Assembly: GCA_017546165.1 (NCBI GenBank)
Contig: JAFYXL010000025.1
Location: 62,001 to 126,000 of the forward strand
Reading direction: 5' to 3'
Length of the DNA: 64,000 bases
Source: Clostridia bacterium
Lineage (GTDB): Bacteria > Bacillota > Clostridia > Monoglobales > Monoglobaceae
Below the pieces are notes generated by a model. It made no database searches, was not told the origin of the DNA, and saw nothing but the letters and a program-made list of their open reading frames with translations. The stretch's first letter is position 1; each line of letters starts with the position of its first letter. The position numbers were made by a program, and so were the translations under genes. This document shows, one piece after another, positions 53,187-63,898 of this stretch.

Positions 53187-55931
53187 TTACTCACTTGTTA
53201 TAGTTCCTTTTAATTCATTTATGGACTTTTCAAGAGCATTCATTGACTGTCCAAATTCACTCCAGTTGTTTGCTGAAGATGCTGCTTTTACATTTTCAAA
53301 CTGCTGAATTACTAATTTAGCAACCTCATCATAGGTCAGCTCCGTATTGTTGTCTTCCTCAGTTTTATCCACAAATTCAACATTGGTTTCAGGAGCTCTT
53401 TCCCCAAAGAGCGCATATAAAGCATCCTGCAAAGTTGATTTCATAACAATCTTTTCATCATATGCAACCACTATCTGTTTGAGTTCAGGAAGTGTTTTTT
53501 TGTTGCTTGATGCAATATAAATGGGCTCAACATAAAGTATCGAATTTTCAATCGGCACTACTATCATATTGCCTCGTATTACCTGCGAACCGCCTTGGCT
53601 CCATAAATTTAATTCCTTTGAAATCTGCATATCGGAATTTATGCGGTTTTCAACCTGCATAGGTCCGTAAATATTCACATCTTTAGGGAACTTATAAATC
53701 TGAAGTTTGCCGTAATTGTCCCACTCGTTTCTGACCGCAAGCCACGCCACCATATTATCCTTGTTGGCAATGGTATAAGGTATGGTCAGAAGTAGTTCGG
53801 GTCCGGATTCTCCCGCAAGTTTTGTCATATTGTAATATGGAGAAATTTCTCTTTCCTCATTTGAAGTTCCGTAGCGTTCCTTGGCAATTGTCCACATATC
53901 ATTTTTATTATAGAAAACTGTTGGATTTGAAATATGGTATTTACCATAAACCTTTGCCTGAATATTGAACATATACTCAGGATATTTGACATGTTTCTTT
54001 AAATCATCAGGGAACTCTGATTTCTCAAAAAGTTCAGGATAAATGGAGGCATATGCGTTTGCAATAGGATCGGTTTTATCTACAATATATATCTTGACCT
54101 CACCACTATATGCATCCACCACAGCCTTAATTGAGTTGCGGATATAATTAAAGCCATCAGCACTCTGAGAGTACGGGTATCTGTCCGACTTGGTATATGC
54201 ATCAACAATCCATTTAAGACCTCCGTCCTTGTCAATAACCATATACGGGTCACTGTCATAATCGAAAAACGGTGCAACCCTCTCAAGCCTTTCAAGTATA
54301 TTTCGATTTATCAATATCCGGCTGTTGCTTGAAACAAGGTCTGATATAAGAAGTCTTATGTCGCCATGCTTCACAGCAAATATAAGTCGATTAATCGGGC
54401 TCAATCTGACGCCCCCATCACCATCATAAGAGAATTCAATATCCTCCTGGTCTTCGGAATAATCAAGCTCCTTATACTTCTTATTTCCTACAACCACATA
54501 GTCGTCTGTAATCTCACCATAATAGATTCTTGGCTGTCTGATTTGCTGGACACCCTCAGCAGACTTTGGCGGAATATCCTTAATAAGAAACTCCGGTTGT
54601 CCTTGAGAACTTACCTCATTTATTACGTTCATAGTTACACCAAAGCCGTGGGTGTAACGCAGGGTTCTGTTTATATAAGTATCTGCACTATCGCTTAAAT
54701 TCTCCTTTGTTATTTCACGTGGAGTTATTGCAACGGCAGTCTTTTTGCCGTTTATTTCATAAGGGACAATATCTGTCTCATTGAACTTATAATAGTTTCT
54801 TATGCCTTGAATCTGATTCAAAACTGTCAAATTTGCTGACAAGTCCAGGATGCGGATATTTTCGGTCACTTCGCTGTGCTGATTTAAATCTTCTATCGTC
54901 AAATCATCCTTTGCATCAAATACAACTTCCGAAATTTCTTCAAGACCATATGCACTTTGAGTAGCTTCAATATTGTTTTTAATATTTTCACTTTCTTTAA
55001 TTACCTCGTTTGGTGCCACCAATATGCTTTGTACCCCAAAGGCTAGGACCGCTACAGCAATCAGCACTGCCGGATAAATAAGGACTGTTCTTATTGCAGC
55101 TTTTTTCCTGCCCTTTAGCGCAAAGAATATAAAAAATGCGCACAGTATAACAATCAAAATCGGTGCAATACGATAAAAATTTAACCATATAGTTCTTGCT
55201 GTATAACCCGCACCCTGAAGTTCGCCAAAACTTCCATAAAGAATACTTTCGGTTTTGAAAACATAGGTAAAGCAATTTATTGCAAGTAATATCACAATGT
55301 TTATAATATTGTGAGATACAACCCGCTTAAATTCAAAGAGCTCCTTTGCTGAATATCCCCCAAAAGCTGTCCCTAAAAACCAATATATTGCAAGAATAAA
55401 TGCTGTAACAAAAAACCATACACCGAAAGCTGATTGCGTAACAGATTCAAGAAACGGCCTTTGGAAAATATAATAGCCAATATCCTTGCCAAATACCGGG
55501 TCAACTTTGCCAAACCATTGTGAATTAGAAAACATAAGCAACTTTTCCCAAAAGGATTCGCTTACAATTCCACTCAAAATAATGGCAACAACCACACAAA
55601 TCAGCATTGAAACGCTAAGTCTTTCGAACATTGCGCGTTGAATTTTTAACACAGCCAAATTGCGTCTGACAAAAAGTATGCTCACAAATACTGCCAAAAA
55701 TAGTCCTGCAAAGCTTACCGCCTGTACCAATGTGCGTACAACAAGGTTTTTAATAAAAACTGAAGTATAATTATCACCTATCTCACGGATTTCAACGTAC
55801 TCAAAAAATATTTTCCCTATATTCCACACAACAAAGACAAGGATTGCCGCAATTACAATCCATATTGTCTTTTTCGAAATTCCGGATCCAAAATCACGAG
55901 CATCTTTGCCAAATCCCTTAGCATCAACCAT
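53187..55931 (-). CDS. UPF0182-family large membrane protein
   Basis: A 914-residue protein of the UPF0182/COG1615 family. About seven hydrophobic helices lie in residues 20-305, followed by a large, probably extracellular domain of some 550 residues and an acidic, Glu/Asn-rich C-terminal tail. The segment YTHGFGVTMN and the R-I-YYGE stretch are typical. The function of the family is unknown. GAGGTG lies before the ATG. It is monocistronic as far as can be seen. Confidence 0.9.
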   Translation of the reverse strand: MVDAKGFGKDARDFGSGISKKTIWIVIAAILVFVVWNIGKIFFEYVEIREIGDNYTSVFIKNLVVRTLVQAVSFAGLFLAVFVSILFVRRNLAVLKIQRAMFERLSVSMLICVVVAIILSGIVSESFWEKLLMFSNSQWFGKVDPVFGKDIGYYIFQRPFLESVTQSAFGVWFFVTAFILAIYWFLGTAFGGYSAKELFEFKRVVSHNIINIVILLAINCFTYVFKTESILYGSFGELQGAGYTARTIWLNFYRIAPILIVILCAFFIFFALKGRKKAAIRTVLIYPAVLIAVAVLAFGVQSILVAPNEVIKESENIKNNIEATQSAYGLEEISEVVFDAKDDLTIEDLNQHSEVTENIRILDLSANLTVLNQIQGIRNYYKFNETDIVPYEINGKKTAVAITPREITKENLSDSADTYINRTLRYTHGFGVTMNVINEVSSQGQPEFLIKDIPPKSAEGVQQIRQPRIYYGEITDDYVVVGNKKYKELDYSEDQEDIEFSYDGDGGVRLSPINRLIFAVKHGDIRLLISDLVSSNSRILINRNILERLERVAPFFDYDSDPYMVIDKDGGLKWIVDAYTKSDRYPYSQSADGFNYIRNSIKAVVDAYSGEVKIYIVDKTDPIANAYASIYPELFEKSEFPDDLKKHVKYPEYMFNIQAKVYGKYHISNPTVFYNKNDMWTIAKERYGTSNEEREISPYYNMTKLAGESGPELLLTIPYTIANKDNMVAWLAVRNEWDNYGKLQIYKFPKDVNIYGPMQVENRINSDMQISKELNLWSQGGSQVIRGNMIVVPIENSILYVEPIYIASSNKKTLPELKQIVVAYDEKIVMKSTLQDALYALFGERAPETNVEFVDKTEEDNNTELTYDEVAKLVIQQFENVKAASSANNWSEFGQSMNALEKSINELKGTITSE

Positions 55932-56009
55932 TATGTTTCACCTCATTTTGTAGTTATAACCAAATAGGAGCAAAATTTCTCGCCCCTATTATTTTATCTC
56001 TATTTAATT

Positions 56010-56930
56010 TTATTCATTCTCTGAATCTAAAATTGCATCAACAAATGCCTTGGGGTCAAATTCTCCCATATCGTCAATGCCCTCCCCAAGACCTATCAGT
56101 TTTACAGAGATATCATAATCATTTTTTATTGCAAAAACAATGCCTCCCTTTGCAGTGCCGTCAAGCTTGGTAAGGACTATGCCGGTAATATTCGCCGCTT
56201 CTTTGAACTGTTGTGCCTGATACACTGCATTCTGTCCTGTAGTTGCGTCAAGTACAAGCAATACCTCTTTTGACGAATTGGGAAGTTCCTTTTCAATTAT
56301 GCGATAAATCTTTTTAAGTTCCTCCATCAAATTCTTTTTATTATGGAGTCTGCCTGCTGTATCACATAACAAAACATCTGCTCCGCGTTTTTTTGCAGCG
56401 CTTACCGCATCAAAAATCACTGCCGCAGGGTCTGAACCCTCCTGCTGTTTAATAATTTCTGCATTGGCTCTGTCTGCCCAAACTTCAAGCTGTTCAATAG
56501 CTGCTGCACGGAAAGTATCTGCTGCTGCAATAACGACCTTTTTGCCCATCTTCTTATACATATGCGCAAGCTTACCAATTGATGTGGTCTTTCCCACACC
56601 ATTTACCCCTATCACCATAACCACTGCGGGGCTGCCCGAAAGTTCCATTTTGTTGTCACCTTCTGTGAGTATTTCAATAAGGATGTTTTTAAGTTCGGCC
56701 TTAAGTTCTGTGCTTTCCACAATTTTCTTCTCCTTGGCAGCAATTCTCAACCTGTCAATTATCTCGCAGGAAGTATTTACCCCCAGGTCTGCCATAATAA
56801 GAACCTCTTCAAGTTCCTCAAACAAGTCCTCATCAACAGACTTAAAAGCTTTTATAACATCTTCTATTTTTGAACTTACAGACTCCTTTGTTTTGGCAAG
56901 GCTTGTTTTTAACTTATCAAATAATCCCAC
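56010..56930 (-). CDS. ftsY: Signal recognition particle receptor FtsY
   Basis: A 306-residue SRP GTPase. The short N-terminal domain lacks the acidic A domain of enteric FtsY. The NG domain has GVNGVGKTTSIGKLA (G1), DTFRAAA (G2), DTAGRLHN (G3) and TKLDGTAKGG (G4). It docks ribosome-SRP complexes at the membrane. The GTG start has AAAGGATG upstream. It follows smc by 50 nt, the usual smc-ftsY arrangement. Confidence 0.96.
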   Translation of the reverse strand: MGLFDKLKTSLAKTKESVSSKIEDVIKAFKSVDEDLFEELEEVLIMADLGVNTSCEIIDRLRIAAKEKKIVESTELKAELKNILIEILTEGDNKMELSGSPAVVMVIGVNGVGKTTSIGKLAHMYKKMGKKVVIAAADTFRAAAIEQLEVWADRANAEIIKQQEGSDPAAVIFDAVSAAKKRGADVLLCDTAGRLHNKKNLMEELKKIYRIIEKELPNSSKEVLLVLDATTGQNAVYQAQQFKEAANITGIVLTKLDGTAKGGIVFAIKNDYDISVKLIGLGEGIDDMGEFDPKAFVDAILDSENE

Positions 56931-56980
56931 TATTCAATCATCCTTTCATACTACCCAATAAAACTCTCTGACCGAACTTT

Positions 56981-59900
56981 TTAGTTTTCAGTCACCTCAT
57001 CAATATTAAGCGACAGTAGTTTTGAAACACCTTTCTCCTGCATTGTTACACCGTAAAGGATGTTTGCGGCTTCCATAGTACCACGTCTATGAGTAACCAC
57101 AATAAACTGCGTCTTGTTGCTATACTTTTTTAGATAATCCGCATAGCGATATACATTTACATCATCAAGTGCCGCCTCTATTTCGTCAAGAATACAAAAT
57201 GGCGTAGGGCGCACCTTTAAAATTGCAAACAGCAATGCAATAGCGGTAAATGCTTTTTCACCACCGGATAGAAGCGACAGGCTTTGCAGTTTTTTGCCAG
57301 GTGGCTGTGCCTCTATCTCCACACCGCTTTCCAAAACATCTTCAGGGTCAGCAAGGCTCAATGTGGCCTGACCACCGCCAAAAAGTTCGCGGAATACTGA
57401 GTTAAAGTTCTTGCTGATAATTGCAAACTGCTCAGAAAACTGCTTTTTCATAATATCAAGCATTTCGGAAATCAGGCCTTCAAGCTCAGCCTTGGCTTTT
57501 TCAAGGTCCTGGGTCTGCTCGGTAAGAAAATCAAATCTTTCCTTAACGTTTTTATATTCTTCAATGGCATCAATGTTAATATTACCAAGTGCTTTGATTT
57601 TTGATTTCAGATTTGCAATCTCACGATTTGCCTCAGTAAGATTGATTTCAGCCGCAGTACGCACCTTAAGTGCTTCACTATAGGTCAACTCATACTCTTC
57701 CCAAAGATGTGTAAATATGCCGTCAAGCTGTGCTTCGATGCTGGCTTTTTTTGATTCAGCCTTTACTTTTTGTTGACCCAATGCAAACAATTTTTCTCTT
57801 GTTTCTTTGGTATTTTCCTGAAGCTCTCTGATTTTGCCGTCTGCCTCCTTGCGAAGACCCAACAACTCCTCAATCCGTTTGTCAATATCAACAGACTGAG
57901 TGCTGAGTTCGCTAAGCTTCTTTCGGCTTTCCTCAATCTCCTGATTTATCTCGGCAATCTTTTGATTAAATCCTGCTATCTGATGGTTTTTCTCTTCTAT
58001 ATCTGCAGTTATATCCGCCTTTTCCGAAACCACACTTGCAAGGCGCTCTTCCTGAAGTTCAATGTCTTTGAGCTTCGCATTTTCTTCAATTGTAATATTT
58101 AAAACATTCTCCTGAAGATTTTGAACTTTATTAAATATTTTTTCAGTTTCATCAGTTTTGCCATCTGTATCTGCGCGAAGCTCAGATATTTCACTTTCAA
58201 GTTCCTCTATTTTAGCATTACATAAATCAATATCTTCGTTTATTTCTCTTGTGCGGTTATTTGCAATCTCAATGTCCCGGAGAAGTCCGCATCTATGTTC
58301 CTCTGCCTCGCTCAGGTATTTGTCACTATGCTCACATTCCGCTTTTACTGTTACATATTCCTCATTTTTGGACATAACAACTCTGCGAGCCTCATCCATA
58401 TCAAGACTTGCACTTTCAAGAATTTGTGCGTTCTCAGCTTGTTCTTTTTCAAGTTTTTCAAGGCTGAGATTTAATTGGGAAATTTCCGCATCCAGAGTTT
58501 CGATTTCTGTTTTTCTGGATAAAAATCCCGAACTTTTGCCTGTACTGCCGCCACTCATAGCACCACCCGCCTGCATAACTTCGCCATCTAATGTGACGAT
58601 GCGGAACTTGTGGCCACACTTTGCAGCCATATGGATTGCATTGTCAATATTGTCAGCAACAACGGTAGCACCAAGAACATTACCCACAATTCCCTCATAA
58701 ATACTGTCATACTCTACTAAATCCTTGGCAATTGCTATGTACCCTTTAAGCTTTGAAGCAACAGAAACATCCGCTGTACGGGATTTTATGGTAGAAATCG
58801 GCATAAATGTAGCACGGCCAAGGCGATTTTCCTTTAAGTATTTAATGGCCGCCTTTGCGTCCTGTTCAGTACTGGTTACAATATTTTGGCTAACTGCTGC
58901 CATAGCTGTTTCAATAGCCGTCAAAAACTTCTTATCGGTTGTAATCAGATTGGAAAGTGGTCCGTAAATCTTAAAATCCTTAAGGCTGCCCTTTAAGTGT
59001 GCTGTCATAACCGACTTTACACTTCGGCTGTAGCCTTCAAAATCATTTTCCATATCCTCAAGCACACTCTTTTTAGAGGTTTTACGGCTAAGCTCCGATA
59101 AGGTATTATTTTTCTTTTCGAGAATCTCGGCAGCCTTCAAAGATGCTTCTCTATACTTTTTGCTGATTTCTTCCTCATTTAAGCGGCATTTACTCAGTTC
59201 TTCCTCCATTTGAGCAAGACTATTTTTTAACTTTTCATTATTCTGTCGCAAAGTTTCATAACTATCGCCTTGTTTCAAAAGTTCAGCTTTCGCATTCTCG
59301 CATTCCGCCTGAAAATTTTCAAGCAAAATATTATAGTTGGCAATTCTGCTCTGAAGGGATGTTATTTCAGAACTTTTTTCAATTACCAAAGACTTTAGAT
59401 TTTCAACGTTTTCAGACTCCTGGGTAAGAATACTGTTTGTCTTTTCAAGTTCTGCCTCTAGGGCATGTTTCCTATTGAAAATTTCATGGCCTTCGGATTT
59501 TAGTTTATCCAAAGATTCATTGTAATTTTCAATAAGGTTGTCCAACTGCTCAATTCCACGTTGGCACTTTTGTATTTCCTGATTGATTCTTTCGATATTT
59601 TCGCCAAAATGCTCAACATTTGCAAGAGAAAGATTTATACTATTTGTTCCCTCAGATGTCTTTTCGGCTGCTTCTTCACGTGTAAGACGCAAATTTTCAG
59701 TTTCTGTATCATAATCTGCAATTTTTGAATAAAGGCTGTTGATTATATTCTCTGTTTCCTCGGTTTCGGTCTGCATAATGCCAATACTTTCTGAAACTGC
59801 ATCATATTCCTTTTCAGCAGCTTTCAGATCTTCTCTGTACTTCTCAATTGAAACTACAGACGCATTCACTTCAATAGTTTTAAGCTCATCACGAAGGTTT

Positions 59901-60547
59901 AAGTACTTCTTGGCTTTTTCAGACTGATGCCTGAGTGGTTCAATCTGCCCCTCAAGCTCGGTCATTATATCAGTAACACGAGTCAGATTTTCCTGAGTTC
60001 TCTCAAGTTTTTTTTCCGCATCGTTTTTGCGATACTTGTATTTTGTTATTCCTGCAGCCTCTTCAAAGATACGACGTCTGTCCTCGGATTTGTTGCTGAG
60101 AATCTCATCAATCTTACCCTGACCCACAATGGAATAACCTTCCCGTCCAAGGCCCGTATCCATAAACATCTCGTGAATATCCTTAAGACGGCAAGAATTG
60201 CGGTTTATAAAATACTCACCTTCGCCGCTTCTATATACTCTTCGTGTAACGGTAACCTCTTCATAATCCACAGGAAATATATGTTCAGAATTATCCAACA
60301 CCAAAGAAACCTCAGCAAATCCCTGAGGCTTTCTCACCTCTGTTCCTGAAAAGATTACATCTTCCATACGATTGCCACGAAGTGACTTGATGCTCTGCTC
60401 ACCCATAACCCATCTTATGGCATCCGAAATATTACTTTTGCCCGAGCCATTTGGCCCAACAATTGCCGTAATGCCGGGATTAAAATCAAGATATATCTTG
60501 TCAGCAAAGGACTTAAAGCCCTGCATTTCAACGCTTTTAAGATACAA
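56981..60547 (-). CDS. smc: Chromosome partition protein Smc
   Basis: A 1188-residue SMC ATPase: Walker A GPNGSGKSN near residue 32, coiled coils, a hinge around 500-670 (GGAMSGGSTGKSSG just after it), and a C-terminal lobe with LSLLSGGEKAFTA and Walker B DEIEAALDD. It condenses and segregates chromosomes with ScpAB. TTG 60547 is chosen because AGGAGG lies 7 nt upstream and the resulting N-terminus and length match Bacillus Smc (1186). A longer frame to 60619 has no SD. Confidence 0.96.
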   Translation of the reverse strand: MYLKSVEMQGFKSFADKIYLDFNPGITAIVGPNGSGKSNISDAIRWVMGEQSIKSLRGNRMEDVIFSGTEVRKPQGFAEVSLVLDNSEHIFPVDYEEVTVTRRVYRSGEGEYFINRNSCRLKDIHEMFMDTGLGREGYSIVGQGKIDEILSNKSEDRRRIFEEAAGITKYKYRKNDAEKKLERTQENLTRVTDIMTELEGQIEPLRHQSEKAKKYLNLRDELKTIEVNASVVSIEKYREDLKAAEKEYDAVSESIGIMQTETEETENIINSLYSKIADYDTETENLRLTREEAAEKTSEGTNSINLSLANVEHFGENIERINQEIQKCQRGIEQLDNLIENYNESLDKLKSEGHEIFNRKHALEAELEKTNSILTQESENVENLKSLVIEKSSEITSLQSRIANYNILLENFQAECENAKAELLKQGDSYETLRQNNEKLKNSLAQMEEELSKCRLNEEEISKKYREASLKAAEILEKKNNTLSELSRKTSKKSVLEDMENDFEGYSRSVKSVMTAHLKGSLKDFKIYGPLSNLITTDKKFLTAIETAMAAVSQNIVTSTEQDAKAAIKYLKENRLGRATFMPISTIKSRTADVSVASKLKGYIAIAKDLVEYDSIYEGIVGNVLGATVVADNIDNAIHMAAKCGHKFRIVTLDGEVMQAGGAMSGGSTGKSSGFLSRKTEIETLDAEISQLNLSLEKLEKEQAENAQILESASLDMDEARRVVMSKNEEYVTVKAECEHSDKYLSEAEEHRCGLLRDIEIANNRTREINEDIDLCNAKIEELESEISELRADTDGKTDETEKIFNKVQNLQENVLNITIEENAKLKDIELQEERLASVVSEKADITADIEEKNHQIAGFNQKIAEINQEIEESRKKLSELSTQSVDIDKRIEELLGLRKEADGKIRELQENTKETREKLFALGQQKVKAESKKASIEAQLDGIFTHLWEEYELTYSEALKVRTAAEINLTEANREIANLKSKIKALGNINIDAIEEYKNVKERFDFLTEQTQDLEKAKAELEGLISEMLDIMKKQFSEQFAIISKNFNSVFRELFGGGQATLSLADPEDVLESGVEIEAQPPGKKLQSLSLLSGGEKAFTAIALLFAILKVRPTPFCILDEIEAALDDVNVYRYADYLKKYSNKTQFIVVTHRRGTMEAANILYGVTMQEKGVSKLLSLNIDEVTEN

Positions 60548-60634
60548 ACCATTACCTCCTCTAAACCAAAAGGGCGTATCCCATCTGGACTCAATACCAT
60601 CTTGTGTCCGGATATACACACCCTTGGTTAAAAA

Positions 60635-61492
60635 CTATTCTTCAAGCTCATCAGGAACCTCTACCGGTGCTTCCTGCTTACCTTTTTTCAAAACCTTTAC
60701 ATCTTTTGCCGCAAGGATTTTGAAGCTTGGCTCTTCAGGTGTGCCAAACTTAACCTTAATTAAACCCTTTAATACAAAAACATCATTCACGACGCCTCTT
60801 TCGCCCTGATACTCAATAATTGCACCCTTGCCAGGCACCTTTTTAATCAAATCTTCATATGCATTCTGCTCATACTGAAGACAACACATAAGCCTACCGC
60901 AAATACCTGAAATCTTGGTAGGATTCAGTGAAATACCCTGGTCTTTTGCCATTCTGATAGATACAGGATGAAAATCAGTTAAAAATGTTGAGCAACACAG
61001 AGGCCGTCCGCAACCACCTATTGCCCCCAATGTCTTTGCCTCATCACGCACACCCATCTGTCGGAGTTCGATTCTGGTTTTAAATATACCTGCCAGACTT
61101 TTTACAAGTTCACGAAAATCAACTCGGCCGTCAGCTGTGAAGTAGAAAAGAATCTTACTGCAATCGAATGTATATTCAGTACTTATAAGTTTCATTTCAA
61201 GCTTATGTTCACGAATTTGTTGTGCCGCAATTTCAAAGGCTTCCTTTTCTTTTTGCTTATTCTTTTCCAACTTTTCAAAGTCCTGAGGAGTGGCACGCCT
61301 GATTATAGGCTTTAGTGGTGCTACGATTTCCTCATCGGCAACCTGTCGATTGGGAATAGCAACAAAACCAAATTCCACGCCACGGGCAGTTTCAACCACC
61401 GCGCCATCGCCTACCTGAAGTTTGTTGCCGTTTGGGTCAAAGTAATAAACTTTTCCCATTTTATTAAATTTTACTCCTATAACCTCTGTCAT
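60635..61492 (-). CDS. ricT: PSP1-domain protein RicT (YaaT)
   Basis: A 285-residue protein with the PSP1 domain and paired Cys motifs (GCGRPLCCS and CGRLMCC) that hold an Fe-S cluster in the RicAFT complex. In Bacillus it adjusts RNase Y cleavage of operon mRNAs, sporulation and biofilm. The ATG has GGGAGG upstream and overlaps the end of holB by 29 nt. The holB-ricT pair is conserved in Bacillus. Confidence 0.92.
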   Translation of the reverse strand: MTEVIGVKFNKMGKVYYFDPNGNKLQVGDGAVVETARGVEFGFVAIPNRQVADEEIVAPLKPIIRRATPQDFEKLEKNKQKEKEAFEIAAQQIREHKLEMKLISTEYTFDCSKILFYFTADGRVDFRELVKSLAGIFKTRIELRQMGVRDEAKTLGAIGGCGRPLCCSTFLTDFHPVSIRMAKDQGISLNPTKISGICGRLMCCLQYEQNAYEDLIKKVPGKGAIIEYQGERGVVNDVFVLKGLIKVKFGTPEEPSFKILAAKDVKVLKKGKQEAPVEVPDELEE

Positions 61493-62501
61493 TTATTGCC
61501 TCCCACAGCTCCAGGCTAAGGCATTGTGCAATCAAGCCATAGCTTATATTTTTCGAAAAATAGTCGCTGTATTTAAAAAGTATTTCATTTAATCTTATAG
61601 GACATTCCCTGCCTATAGAATCTGCAAATTTCTGCAGTTTTATCCATTTATCCCCATTGGTAATCTCCGGATGATTTTCTATATTTTTCACATAGATTAA
61701 ATCCCGGAAAACGCTCTGCATAACATTTACCAAAAATTCAAATTCATCCTTGTTTTGTTTAAGCAAAAGCATCAGCTCGTAAATACCTTTGCGTCTCTCA
61801 CCCACCAATGCAAATATGCTATCCAAAAGGGCATTTCTCAAATCACCTGTCTCTGAATCTTCAAGCAACTCCTTGGCCTTGCCTATACTACCCTGACACA
61901 TTTTTGCTGCAATATCTATCTCGTCCGCATCGCATTCTATGCTGCTTTTAGCTAAGTATTCTCTAACTTCGTTTTCAGCCAAAGGAAAAAACTTGAGTAT
62001 TGGCGCCCTGGACAAAATAGTTGGCAAAAACAAATTTGAATTTTCTGCAATCAAAATTATCGTGCAATATTCAGGGGGCTCCTCCAGAACCTTTAAAAGA
62101 CTGTTTTGTGCATAAAGATTCATAGTGTCGGCATTGGGAACTATATACACCTTGCGTTCCGCCGCATAAGGCTTTATATAAATCTCCCTTTTCATATTAC
62201 GCACGGTATCAACAAGTATATCTGTTGATTTTTTTGAAGGGTCATAAAGCTGATTGTTCACAATCCGCAAATCCGGATTGTTTTGTGACATACACTGACT
62301 GCAAGTCTTGCATATGCCACAGGAATCATCATCATTGGGATTTTCACACATAAGACGCATTGCAAAAGCTTTTGCCATCGAAAGTCTCCCAACACCTTGC
62401 GGGCCCTCAAATATATACGCATGGCCTACTCTGCCCGAGTTTGCCCCTCGGATAAGGACATCTTTTATTTTATTATGTCCAAATACTTCAGAAAACAGCA
62501 C
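61464..62501 (-). CDS. holB: DNA polymerase III delta' subunit
   Basis: A 345-residue clamp-loader subunit: AAA+ fold with a degenerate P-loop (GPQGVGRLSMAKA, lacking GKT, as in delta' generally) and a zinc-binding Cys set (CGICKTCSQC). SRAPILKFFP is part of the sensor region. It forms the clamp loader with DnaX and HolA. It lies 14 nt after glyS. Confidence 0.9.
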   Translation of the reverse strand: MLFSEVFGHNKIKDVLIRGANSGRVGHAYIFEGPQGVGRLSMAKAFAMRLMCENPNDDDSCGICKTCSQCMSQNNPDLRIVNNQLYDPSKKSTDILVDTVRNMKREIYIKPYAAERKVYIVPNADTMNLYAQNSLLKVLEEPPEYCTIILIAENSNLFLPTILSRAPILKFFPLAENEVREYLAKSSIECDADEIDIAAKMCQGSIGKAKELLEDSETGDLRNALLDSIFALVGERRKGIYELMLLLKQNKDEFEFLVNVMQSVFRDLIYVKNIENHPEITNGDKWIKLQKFADSIGRECPIRLNEILFKYSDYFSKNISYGLIAQCLSLELWEAINDRGYRSKI

Positions 62502-62515
62502 GTTTTCACCAATCC

Positions 62516-63898
62516 TTAAAACTTAATTCTTTCTCTTATATATTCAACCAATTCGTCAATTTTAACACGTTCCTGCTGCATTGTGTCACGATCACGAACA
62601 GTAACAGCTGCATCTTCCTGTGAATCAAAGTCGTATGTGATACAGAAAGGTGTACCTATCTCGTCTTGACGACGGTAACGTTTACCTATGCTTCCTGCCT
62701 CATCATATTCACACATAAACTCAGCCGCAAGTTTTGAATAAACCTCTGTTGCCCCATCTGCCAATTTCTTTGAAAGTGGCAACACTGCCGCCTTGATAGG
62801 AGCAAGGGCCGGATGGAATCTCATCACTGTACGTACATCATTTTTTTCTTCGTCAACAACTTCCTCATCGTATGCTTCACAAAGAAATGCCAGTGTCACA
62901 CGGTCAGCACCAAGTGATGGTTCAACACAGTAAGGAATATACTTCTCATTTGTTTCAGGGTCATTGTACTCAAACTTCTCACCACTGTGATCTGCGTGCT
63001 GCTTTAAGTCAAAGTCTGTTCTGTCAGCAATACCCCAAAGTTCGCCCCAACCAAACGGGAACATAAATTCAATATCAGTTGTGCCTTTGCTGTAGTGTGA
63101 AAGCTCTTCCTTCTCGTGGTCACGCATTTTGATATTTTCTTCAGCGATGCCCAGTGAAAGAAGCCAATTTTTGCAGAAGTCTTTCCAGTAAGCAAACCAC
63201 TCAAGGTCTGTGCCCGGCTTACAGAAGAATTCAAGTTCCATCTGCTCAAACTCACGGGTTCTGAATGTGAAGTTACCCGGAGTAATTTCGTTTCTGAAAG
63301 ATTTACCAACCTGGCCTATACCAAAAGGAACTTTTTTTCTTGAAGTTCTCTGAACATTTTTAAAGTTTACAAATATACCCTGTGCAGTCTCAGGTCTTAA
63401 ATAGATTTCACTGGAGCTGTCTTCTGTAACACCCTGGAAGGTCTTGAACATAAGATTGAACTTTCTGATATCAGTAAAGTTATGCTTTCCGCAGTTTGGA
63501 CACTTGAGGTCCTTTTCATTTATGAACTCAATCATTTTCTGGTCTGACCAACCGTCAGCTGAAACGCCTGCCGCATCCTCTATAAGCTTGTCCGCTCTGA
63601 AACGGGTTTTACATTCCTTACAATCCATAAGTGGGTCAGAGAATCCACCAACGTGACCTGAAGCAACCCAAGTCTGTGGATTCATAAGAATTGCTGCATC
63701 AAGACCCACGTTGTAAGGGCTTTCCTGAATAAACTTTTTCCACCAGGCACGTTTTACGTTGTTCTTAAGTTCAACGCCCAAAGGGCCGTAATCCCAAGTA
63801 TTTGCAAGGCCTCCGTATATTTCAGAACCCGGATAAACGAATCCGCGTCCCTTACAAAGAGCAACTACCTTTTCCATTGTTTTTTCTGTATTTTTCAT
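62516..63898 (-). CDS. glyS: Glycyl-tRNA synthetase, single-chain dimeric type
   Basis: A 460-residue class II synthetase of the alpha2 type (as in eukaryotes and Bacillota), not the alpha2-beta2 type. Motif 2 region is [12 protein letters not shown] and FRNEITPGN; motif 3 contains EPSLGADR. A Cys4 site (CKEC, CPNC) lies near residues 100-140. ATG 63898 is chosen, since the longer frame starts in AT-rich DNA with no SD; AAAGG is 14 nt upstream. No T-box is visible in the 100 bp available. Confidence 0.95.
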   Translation of the reverse strand: MKNTEKTMEKVVALCKGRGFVYPGSEIYGGLANTWDYGPLGVELKNNVKRAWWKKFIQESPYNVGLDAAILMNPQTWVASGHVGGFSDPLMDCKECKTRFRADKLIEDAAGVSADGWSDQKMIEFINEKDLKCPNCGKHNFTDIRKFNLMFKTFQGVTEDSSSEIYLRPETAQGIFVNFKNVQRTSRKKVPFGIGQVGKSFRNEITPGNFTFRTREFEQMELEFFCKPGTDLEWFAYWKDFCKNWLLSLGIAEENIKMRDHEKEELSHYSKGTTDIEFMFPFGWGELWGIADRTDFDLKQHADHSGEKFEYNDPETNEKYIPYCVEPSLGADRVTLAFLCEAYDEEVVDEEKNDVRTVMRFHPALAPIKAAVLPLSKKLADGATEVYSKLAAEFMCEYDEAGSIGKRYRRQDEIGTPFCITYDFDSQEDAAVTVRDRDTMQQERVKIDELVEYIRERIKF